Shown here: positions 1-4,451 of the stretch, in pieces | Numbering within the stretch: position 1 is the stretch's first letter | How the letters are laid out: every line of letters begins with the position of its first letter | Source: Pseudomonadota bacterium | GTDB taxonomy: Bacteria > Pseudomonadota > Gammaproteobacteria > Burkholderiales > Rhodocyclaceae | Direction of reading: 5' to 3' | Assembly: GCA_021811225.1 (NCBI GenBank) | Contig: JAJZPJ010000185.1 | Span: 1-5,325 of the forward strand | DNA length: 5,325 nt | The notes under the pieces: model-generated | The model's database searches: none | Seen by the model: only the letters and a program-made list of their open reading frames with translations | Told to the model about the DNA's origin: nothing | Position numbers and translations under genes: made by a program

Positions 1-90
1 CTCTCCGACCTGTTGTTCGTGCTCGCCCGTCACCTGAACCAAGCCTCGGGACGCGGCGACGTGCTCTGGCAGCGGGGGAAAAAAGCCTGA
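1..90 (+). CDS. Cob(I)alamin adenosyltransferase, PduO type (C-terminal fragment)
   Basis: Only the last 29 residues are in the window, read in frame 1 up to a TGA at 88-90. The enzyme transfers the adenosyl group of ATP to cob(I)alamin (or the corrinoid precursor) to make adenosylcobalamin in the cytoplasm. The visible stretch, beginning LSDLLFVLARHLN and closing on DVLWQRGKKA, matches my memory of the conserved last helix and short basic tail of PduO/MMAB-type adenosyltransferases, in which an (N)RLSDLLF(A/V)LAR motif precedes the C terminus. The catalytic N-terminal part lies upstream of the window, so completeness cannot be judged. It converges on the ABC ATPase gene, with 36 bp between the two stop codons and no clear hairpin with a T-run between them. 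The call rests on this short motif alone; an unrelated protein with a similar helix is possible but less likely. Confidence 0.75.
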   Translation, partial: LSDLLFVLARHLNQASGRGDVLWQRGKKA

Positions 91-100
91 GGGCGGCGGA

Positions 101-113
101 TCATTGCGCGGCC
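101..113 (+). repeat. Short repeat TCATTGCGCGGCC, copy 1
   Basis: This 13-base word lies between the convergent adenosyltransferase and MlaF-like genes. It recurs exactly at 1635-1647, and its first 12 bases recur inverted at 3910-3921. It runs into a GC palindrome (CGCGGCCGCG, 107-116). Function is unknown; chance is possible. Confidence 0.3.
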
Positions 114-126
114 GCGGCTGACGGGC

Positions 127-951
127 TTATCCAGCGCTGCCCGGGAGTCCCAGCTCGGTCTCGAAGGGCCGGTGCGGATACTGAAAGGCGATCGGGCCGT
201 CCGTTTTTCCGTCCAGAAACTGGCGCACGAAGGGATTGTCCGTGGTCTTCATGTCGGCGCTCGGCCCCTCGGCGACGATCACGCCGTTGTTGATGAAGAC
301 CACGTAGTCGACCACCTTGAGCGACTCCGAGACGTCGTAGGTCACCACCAGCGAGGTCACGCCGAGCGCGTCGTTCAGCCGCCTGATCAGATTGGCGATG
401 ACGTTGAGGGAGATCGGGTCGAGCCCGGCGAAGGGCTCGTCGTACATGATCAGCAGCGGATCGAGCGCGATGGCGCGGGCCAGCGCCACGCGGCGCGCCA
501 TGCCGCCCGAGAGGTCGTTGGGCATCATCCGGTGGGCGCCGCGCAAGCCGACCGCGTGCAGCTTCATCAGCACCAGATCGTGGATCAGCGGTTCTGACAG
601 GTCGGTATTCTCGCGCAGCGGAAAGGCCAGATTGTCGAAGACCGACATGTCGGAAAACAGCCCGCCCACCTGGAACATCATGCCCATCTTCTTGCGCAAC
701 TGGTAGAGACCGCGGTCGTCGAGTTCATGCACCACTTCGCCGGCCACCTTGATGCGCCCGCGCGCGGGCCGCAACTGGCCGCCGATCAGGTGCAGCAGCG
801 TAGACTTGCCGCAGCCGCTCACGCCCAGGATGGCGACGATGCTGCCGCGCGCCACCCTGAGGTTGACGCCCTTCAAGATATCCCTGTCGCCGTAGGAGAA
901 ATGGAGATCGTCCATCTCGATCAGGCTGCCATTCGTTCCGTCCATCGTCAT
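127..951 (-). CDS. MlaF-like ABC transporter ATP-binding protein, unlinked to a permease
   Basis: This is a cytoplasmic ATPase of the MlaF/Ttg2A family, whose known members drive phospholipid transport between inner and outer membrane with MlaE, MlaB and MlaD. With the ATG at 951 the protein has 274 residues (E. coli MlaF 269). Visible motifs are the A-loop Tyr20, Walker A GVSGCGKST (43-51), Q-loop Gln94 in MMFQVGGLFSDM, signature LSGGM (147-151) and Walker B LLIMYDE (166-172) with catalytic Glu172 and D-loop GLDP. The C terminus carries the MlaF-like extension VRQFLDGKTDGPIAFQYP. The H-loop histidine is replaced by Tyr205 (VVTYDVSES). The start is uncertain: ATG 951 has GGGA just upstream; ATG 945 gives an N terminus of exactly E. 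coli length; a TTG at 972 is less likely. No mlaE, mlaD, mlaC or mlaB is adjacent: the downstream gene converges and the upstream gene diverges. Family membership is secure; a role in lipid transport is inferred. Confidence 0.9.
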   Translation of the reverse strand: MTMDGTNGSLIEMDDLHFSYGDRDILKGVNLRVARGSIVAILGVSGCGKSTLLHLIGGQLRPARGRIKVAGEVVHELDDRGLYQLRKKMGMMFQVGGLFSDMSVFDNLAFPLRENTDLSEPLIHDLVLMKLHAVGLRGAHRMMPNDLSGGMARRVALARAIALDPLLIMYDEPFAGLDPISLNVIANLIRRLNDALGVTSLVVTYDVSESLKVVDYVVFINNGVIVAEGPSADMKTTDNPFVRQFLDGKTDGPIAFQYPHRPFETELGLPGSAG

Positions 952-1078
952 TGATTCCCGAGTCCCATTCAAGCCGGATGCCCGTGCCAGTTAGGTCACC
1001 GCGGCGCTGTCGCGCGGAGACAGGATGATAGGATACCGAAGAATCTCCCACTCCTGGCTCCGAAACATCCCTTACGCT
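952..1078. promoter_or_regulatory. Divergent intergenic region between the MlaF-like gene and yaeQ
   Basis: This 127-bp region must hold the start signals of two diverging genes. ATGATA at 1025-1030 reads TATCAT on the minus strand, five of six matches to a sigma-70 -10 box, and would give the ATPase a leader of roughly 65 nt; no matching -35 lies at 16-18 bp. On the plus strand TAGGAT (1029-1034) is a poor -10 for yaeQ. Both proposals are weak. No strong inverted repeat or riboswitch-like structure was seen by eye. Confidence 0.25.
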
Positions 1079-1624
1079 ATGGCCATCAAGGCAACCATCT
1101 TCAAAGTCGGCCTGCAGATCGCCGACATCGACCGCAACTACTACCGCGACCACGCCCTCACCCTCGCCCGCCATCCGTCCGAGACCGACGAGCGCATGAT
1201 GGTGCGCCTGCTCGCCTTCGCGCGCCACGCAGGCCCCGCCCTGTCCTTCGCCAACGGCCTGTCCGCCGACGACGAACCCGATCTGTGGCAGAAGGATCTC
1301 ACCGGCGCCATCGAACTGTGGCTGGACGTGGGCCTCCCCGACGAGAAGAGCATCCGCCGCGCCTGCGGCCGCGCCCGGCGGGTGGCCATCTATGCCTACG
1401 GCGGACGCGCCGCCGAGCTGTGGTGGCAGCAGTGCGCCGCCAAGCTCAAGCGGATCGACAATCTCTCCGTGTGCAATGTCGCGCAAGCGTCGAGCCGGGC
1501 GCTGGCGGCACTGGCGCCGCACAGCCGGCAGCTGCACTGCACCGTTCAGGAGGGGCAGATCTGGCTCGCCAGCCCGGAACAACGGGTGCAGGTGGAAATC
1601 GACGTCTGGCTGGCCGGCCCATAG
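1079..1624 (+). CDS. yaeQ: YaeQ family protein
   Basis: This is a complete member of the YaeQ family, widespread in proteobacteria and of unsettled function. From the ATG at 1079 the product has 181 residues, the same length as E. coli YaeQ, and begins MAIKATIFK, matching the E. coli MALKATIYK start. The frame stays open upstream to an ATG at 1025, but the extra 18 residues are not part of the family, so 1079 is preferred even though no good ribosome binding site precedes it. Family hallmarks are LTLARHPSETDERMM (27-41), the acidic ADDEPDLW (63-70), LWLDVGLPDE (80-89), RRACGRA (93-99) and AELWWQQ (112-118). Solved structures of the family have been described as having a PD-(D/E)XK nuclease-like fold, so a nucleic-acid role is possible but unproven. 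An early report that E. coli YaeQ can replace the antiterminator RfaH was later disputed. No membrane segment or signal peptide is visible. Confidence 0.95.
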   Translation: MAIKATIFKVGLQIADIDRNYYRDHALTLARHPSETDERMMVRLLAFARHAGPALSFANGLSADDEPDLWQKDLTGAIELWLDVGLPDEKSIRRACGRARRVAIYAYGGRAAELWWQQCAAKLKRIDNLSVCNVAQASSRALAALAPHSRQLHCTVQEGQIWLASPEQRVQVEIDVWLAGP

Positions 1625-1634
1625 CGTCCGGCGC

Positions 1635-1647
1635 TCATTGCGCGGCC
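1635..1647 (+). repeat. Short repeat TCATTGCGCGGCC, copy 2
   Basis: This exact copy of the 13-base word covers the stop codon and last residues (AAQ) of aroG at the tight convergent junction with yaeQ. Because it is coding on the minus strand, part of its sequence is fixed by the protein. Confidence 0.3.
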
Positions 1648-2702
1648 AGGGCCAGACGACGGCGGCGCACGGCATCGGCCAGGATATCGAGCACGGTGAG
1701 GCTGTCCTCCCAGCCCAGGCAGGCGTCGGTGATCGAGACCCCGTAGTCGAGCGGCTTGCCCGGCAGCAGATTCTGCCGCCCGGGCTGGAGGTGGGACTCG
1801 ACCATGACGCCGAAGATGCGGTCGTCGCCGGCGGCGATCTGCTCGCCGACCTCGCGCGCCACCTCCAGCTGGCGCTGGTACTGCTTGCTGCAGTTGGCGT
1901 GCGAGCAGTCGATCATCACCCGCGCCGCGAGCCCGGACGCCCCCAGTTCCCGGCAGGCGGCCTCGACGCTGGCGGCGTCGTAGTTCGGCGTCTTGCCGCC
2001 GCGCAGGATGACGTGGCAGTCCTCGTTGCCGTTGGTGGAGACGATGGCCGAATGGCCGGCCTTGGTCACCGAGAGAAAATGGTGCGGACTGGCGGCGGCG
2101 CGGATCGCGTCGACGGCGATCTTGACGTTGCCGTCGGTGCCGTTCTTGAAGCCGACCGGGCAGGACAGGCCAGAGGCCAATTCGCGGTGCACCTGCGACT
2201 CGGTGGTGCGGGCGCCGATGGCGCCCCAGCTGATCAGGTCGGCGGTGTATTGCGGCGTGATGGCGTCGAGGAATTCTGTGGCGCAAGGCAGGCCCAGTTC
2301 GTTGATCTCGTACAGCAGCTGGCGCGCCAAGCGCAGGCCCTCGTTGATGCGGAAGCTGCCGTCGAGATGCGGGTCGTTGATCAGACCCTTCCAGCCGACC
2401 GTGGTGCGCGGCTTCTCGAAATACACCCGCATCAGGATCAACAGATCGGCTTCGTAGCGGCCGCAGGCCGCGCGCAGGCGGCGCGCATATTCGAGCGCGG
2501 CATCGTGGTCGTGGATCGAGCAGGGGCCGATGACCACCAGCAGGCGGCCGTCGGCGCCGTGCAGAATCCGGTGTATCCCGTGGCGCGCCGAGAAGGTGGT
2601 GGCCGCCGCCGCCTCGGTGGCCGGAAACTCGCGCAGGATATGGGCGGGTGGAGCGAGTTCCTTGATCTCCTTGATGCGGACGTCATCTACTATCGGTGTC
2701 AT
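1635..2702 (-). CDS. aroG: 3-deoxy-7-phosphoheptulonate (DAHP) synthase, AroG type, class I
   Basis: The enzyme condenses phosphoenolpyruvate and erythrose 4-phosphate into DAHP, the first step of the shikimate pathway to aromatic amino acids. Its 355 residues align with E. coli AroG (350) without gaps through position 349 or so by eye. The metal ligands Cys61, His268, Glu302 and Asp326 are all in place. So are the signatures VVIGPCSIHD (56-65), MRVYFEKPRTTVGWKGLIND (91-110) and GAIGARTTESQVHRELASGL (160-179). The N-terminal Asp6-Asp7 and the residues Pro150, Leu179, Ser180, Phe209, Ser211 and Val221 of the AroG phenylalanine site are retained, so feedback inhibition by Phe is likelier than by Tyr or Trp; this is inference. 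Cys266 and Cys271 flank the metal-binding His268 where AroG has Phe and Ser. The start ATG has no strong ribosome binding site; it lies 36 bp after the regulator's stop, suggesting co-transcription. Its 3' end lies 10 bp from that of yaeQ. Confidence 0.97.
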   Translation of the reverse strand: MTPIVDDVRIKEIKELAPPAHILREFPATEAAAATTFSARHGIHRILHGADGRLLVVIGPCSIHDHDAALEYARRLRAACGRYEADLLILMRVYFEKPRTTVGWKGLINDPHLDGSFRINEGLRLARQLLYEINELGLPCATEFLDAITPQYTADLISWGAIGARTTESQVHRELASGLSCPVGFKNGTDGNVKIAVDAIRAAASPHHFLSVTKAGHSAIVSTNGNEDCHVILRGGKTPNYDAASVEAACRELGASGLAARVMIDCSHANCSKQYQRQLEVAREVGEQIAAGDDRIFGVMVESHLQPGRQNLLPGKPLDYGVSITDACLGWEDSLTVLDILADAVRRRRLALAAQ

Positions 2703-2738
2703 CGGGGTCTGCCGCGGCGAACGGGGAAAGTGTCGATT

Positions 2739-3818
2739 CTACCGCAGCTTCGCCGCCCGCCAGGCCGCCTCGCATTCGAGCGTGCGGCCGGCGCCGCGCA
2801 GATCGTAGCCCGGCAGATCGGCCTGATTGCTACGCCAGTCGGCGCTGGCCAGCAGCTTCTGCAGCGTCTGCACCGCCGGCTGCATCAAGGCATCGCGCCG
2901 GACGGCCAGATAGTAGTCCTCGCGCACCAGCGGAATGAAATCGAGACCGAAGCGGCGCGCCGCGGCCTCGACGCCGAGACCGGCGTCGGCGGCGCCGCTG
3001 GCGACGGTCGCGGCCACCGCCGCATGGGTGAACTCCTCGACCTCGTAGCCCTGGATCTCCTGCGGATTGATGCCGCTCTCGGCGAGCAGCAGATCGAGCA
3101 GCAGGCGCGTGCCGGAGCCGGCCTGACGATTGACGAAACGCACGCCGTCCCCGGTCAGTTCGGGCAAGGTCCGCAGCCGGCTGCCGGCAGCCAGCATCAG
3201 TCCCTGGGAGCGACGCGCGAAGCGGATCAGCAAATGGACGCGGGCATCGAGATGCTGCCGGTAGACTTGCCACACCGATTCGCCCAAGGGCCCAGACGGG
3301 CAATGGAAACCGGCGAGGTCGCAACGCCCGGCGGCGAGCGAAGCCAGCGCATCGCTGCTGCCCAATACGTGCAACACCAATCCGACATCGGCGGCGCGCA
3401 GCGTCTCGGGCAGGCGAGCGAGCAGCGGATCGTGGCTGGCATGCAGCGTCAAACGCTCCGGTTCGGCGGCCAGGAAGGGTTCCAGTTCGCGCCTCACCTC
3501 CTCGGCGGCGGCCGCCAGCTGGGCCGCGAAACGGCTCTTCAGCCGCGCATCCAGCCGCACCAGGCGCAGCCCGAGGGGCGCCAGGCGGGAACCGCGACCG
3601 CGCGCCATATCGACCAGCGGCTGCCCCAGGCGCTCCTCCCAGGTGCGCACCAGCCCCCAGGCGTGGCGATAGGAGAAGCCGCAAGCACGCGCCGCCTGCG
3701 CCACCGAGCCGGTTTCTGCGATCGCGGCGAGCATGGCGAGCAGGCTGCCCTCGTCGTTGCGGCGTAGCGCATCGGGCGTGGTCCAGTTCCAAACGAGGTC
3801 AGGCAAGAATACGTTCAT
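2739..3818 (-). CDS. Transcriptional regulator: ModE/LysR-like winged HTH plus PBP-like ligand-binding domain
   Basis: This 359-residue protein looks like a one-component cytoplasmic regulator. Residues about 22-95 form a ModE/LysR-like winged helix-turn-helix: GSLLAMLAAIAETGSVAQAA, then the recognition helix GFSYRHAWGLVRTWEERLG (47-65), then the wing GRGSRLAPLGLRLV (74-87). A helical linker (about 88-120) leads to a periplasmic-binding-protein-like domain (about 121-345). Its hallmarks are FVNRQAGSGTRLLLD (228-242), YEVEEFTHAAVA (258-269) and VASGAADAGLGVEAAA (272-287), as in the PBP_like family (PF12727) found in regulators and MoeA fusions tied to molybdate or tungstate metabolism. No signal peptide is seen, so the domain should sense an intracellular ligand. 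The ligand is unknown; an oxyanion is a guess from family. No molybdenum or formate dehydrogenase gene lies nearby; instead aroG follows in the same direction after 36 bp. Two inverted repeats precede the gene and may be its operators. No clear ribosome binding site precedes the ATG. Confidence 0.85.
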   Translation of the reverse strand: MNVFLPDLVWNWTTPDALRRNDEGSLLAMLAAIAETGSVAQAARACGFSYRHAWGLVRTWEERLGQPLVDMARGRGSRLAPLGLRLVRLDARLKSRFAAQLAAAAEEVRRELEPFLAAEPERLTLHASHDPLLARLPETLRAADVGLVLHVLGSSDALASLAAGRCDLAGFHCPSGPLGESVWQVYRQHLDARVHLLIRFARRSQGLMLAAGSRLRTLPELTGDGVRFVNRQAGSGTRLLLDLLLAESGINPQEIQGYEVEEFTHAAVAATVASGAADAGLGVEAAARRFGLDFIPLVREDYYLAVRRDALMQPAVQTLQKLLASADWRSNQADLPGYDLRGAGRTLECEAAWRAAKLR

Positions 3819-3852
3819 GGTCGGGGCCCAAGCGGTTCAAGCTATCCGCGGA

Positions 3853-3867
3853 GTTTACCCGGTAACC
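3853..3867. repeat. Inverted repeat TTACC-C-GGTAA, possible operator
   Basis: The arms TTACC (3855-3859) and GGTAA (3861-3865) flank a single central C at 3860; one further outer pair (G3853 with C3867) matches across a mismatch. The element lies 37-47 bp upstream of the regulator's start codon, where a self-regulating repressor could sit. Its centre is 21 bp, about two helical turns, from the centre of the second inverted repeat. The symmetry is seen directly; binding by the adjacent regulator is a guess. Confidence 0.35.
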
Positions 3868-3874
3868 AAGGCGG

Positions 3875-3887
3875 CATTGACTCAATG
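3875..3887. repeat. Inverted repeat CATTGA-C-TCAATG, possible operator
   Basis: This is a perfect 6-1-6 inverted repeat with arms CATTGA and TCAATG around C3881, 57-69 bp upstream of the regulator's start codon. Like the neighbouring repeat it is an odd-centred palindrome with a single C in the middle, and the two centres are 21 bp apart on the same face of the helix. The arm sequences differ, so the two may not bind the same protein. The repeat is too short to act as a transcription terminator. Confidence 0.35.
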
Positions 3888-3909
3888 GTGCTGCGATTGC
3901 TTGGCCTTC

Positions 3910-3921
3910 GCCGCGCAATGA
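3910..3921 (-). repeat. Short repeat TCATTGCGCGGC, copy 3 (inverted, 12 bases)
   Basis: GCCGCGCAATGA on the plus strand is the reverse complement of the first 12 bases of the word at 101 and 1635. This copy lies in the noncoding region between the regulator and fkpB, so it is not constrained by a protein. Confidence 0.3.
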
Positions 3922-3959
3922 CACGGCCCGGAGCCGATGCGTAACACCTACCGCTCTGG

Positions 3960-3965
3960 CACAAT
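3960..3965 (+). promoter_or_regulatory. Candidate -10 box for fkpB-ispH
   Basis: CACAAT matches four of six positions of the sigma-70 -10 consensus and would start transcription near 3972, leaving a leader of about 25 nt before the ATG at 3997. No good -35 hexamer lies 16-18 bp upstream. If real, it rules out the in-frame ATG at 3937 as the fkpB start, because that codon would lie upstream of the transcript. Confidence 0.3.
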
Positions 3966-3996
3966 GCGCGATTGCAGAGAATTGCACGACGAGAAT

Positions 3997-4449
3997 ATGG
4001 ACAGCAATCCCGCACAAACGGTAGGGTCGGACAGCCTGGTGACGCTCAATTACCGCGTCGCCAGCAGCGCGGGCGAGACCTTCATCAGCACCTTCGACTC
4101 GACGCCCGCGACCCTGCAAATGGGCAACGGCGAACTGGCGCCGGCCCTCGAACGCTGCCTCGCCGGCCTGAGAGCGGGCGAGCGGCGCGACTTTCTGCTC
4201 GAGCCGGAGCAGGCCTTCGGCCAGCACAACCCAAAGCTGCTGCGGCGTCTGGCCCGCGCCGAACTGCCGGATCTGGCCTCGGGCGAGCCGCTCGGAGCGA
4301 TGCACCTGCTCGAATTCACCGCCGCCAACGGCGCCCGTTACACCGGCCTGGTGCGGGAACTGGACGAAGAAGCAGCGCTGATCGACTTCAACCATCCCTT
4401 GGCCGGCAAGACCATTCGCTTCGAGGTAGAAGTGATCGGAATCCTCTGA
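3997..4449 (+). CDS. fkpB: FKBP-type peptidyl-prolyl cis-trans isomerase, FkpB/SlpA type
   Basis: The product is a small cytoplasmic folding helper that catalyses cis-trans isomerisation of peptide-prolyl bonds and, in its family, also acts as a chaperone. From the ATG at 3997 it has 150 residues, against 149 in E. coli FkpB (SlpA); an in-frame ATG at 3937 would add 20 residues without family support and overlaps the likely promoter. The FKBP half runs from VTLNYRV (15-21) through FDSTPATLQMGNGELAPALE (33-52) to LEPEQAFG (68-75). An insert-in-flap chaperone domain follows (about 76-125), and the fold closes with the family's DFNHPLAGKTIRFEVEVIGI (130-149). The His/Cys-rich metal-binding tail of SlyD is absent, which separates it from that paralogue. 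It ends 2 bp before ispH, the same neighbour as in E. coli, suggesting coupled expression; lspA, which precedes fkpB in E. coli, is not here. Confidence 0.95.
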   Translation: MDSNPAQTVGSDSLVTLNYRVASSAGETFISTFDSTPATLQMGNGELAPALERCLAGLRAGERRDFLLEPEQAFGQHNPKLLRRLARAELPDLASGEPLGAMHLLEFTAANGARYTGLVRELDEEAALIDFNHPLAGKTIRFEVEVIGIL

Positions 4450-4451
4450 AC

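Larger units (their letters stand above)
3819..3996. promoter_or_regulatory. Divergent intergenic region between the regulator and fkpB
   Basis: This 178-bp region separates the leftward regulator-aroG unit from the rightward fkpB-ispH unit. Its half nearest the regulator holds two short inverted repeats (3853-3867 and 3875-3887), and its half nearest fkpB holds a weak -10-like box (3960-3965). It is somewhat richer in A and T than the flanking coding sequence, as expected of a promoter region. I found no ModE consensus box (TAACG...TATA-like half-sites). Confidence 0.6.

Noticed and set aside
83..128. An intrinsic terminator between the adenosyltransferase and MlaF-like genes
   Set aside because: GC-rich self-complementary words (GCGGC/GCCGC and CGCGGCCGCG) occur, but the best stem is 5 bp with a 13-nt loop and no T-run follows on either strand.
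725..1675. A 316-codon open frame on the minus strand over yaeQ and the start of the MlaF-like gene
   Set aside because: It overlaps two well-supported genes in another frame or strand, and its product resembles no family I know; GC-rich shadow.
1392..3767. A very long open frame (791 codons) on the plus strand across yaeQ, aroG and the regulator
   Set aside because: It is antisense to two genes with clear families and full motif sets. Its translation is low-complexity and rich in Arg, Ala, Gly and Gln, as expected of the complement of GC-rich coding sequence.
3957..3976. A sigma-54 promoter upstream of fkpB (TGGCAC followed by TTGCA)
   Set aside because: Both halves look right, but they are 4 bp too far apart; the -24/-12 spacing is strict, so this is unlikely to work.
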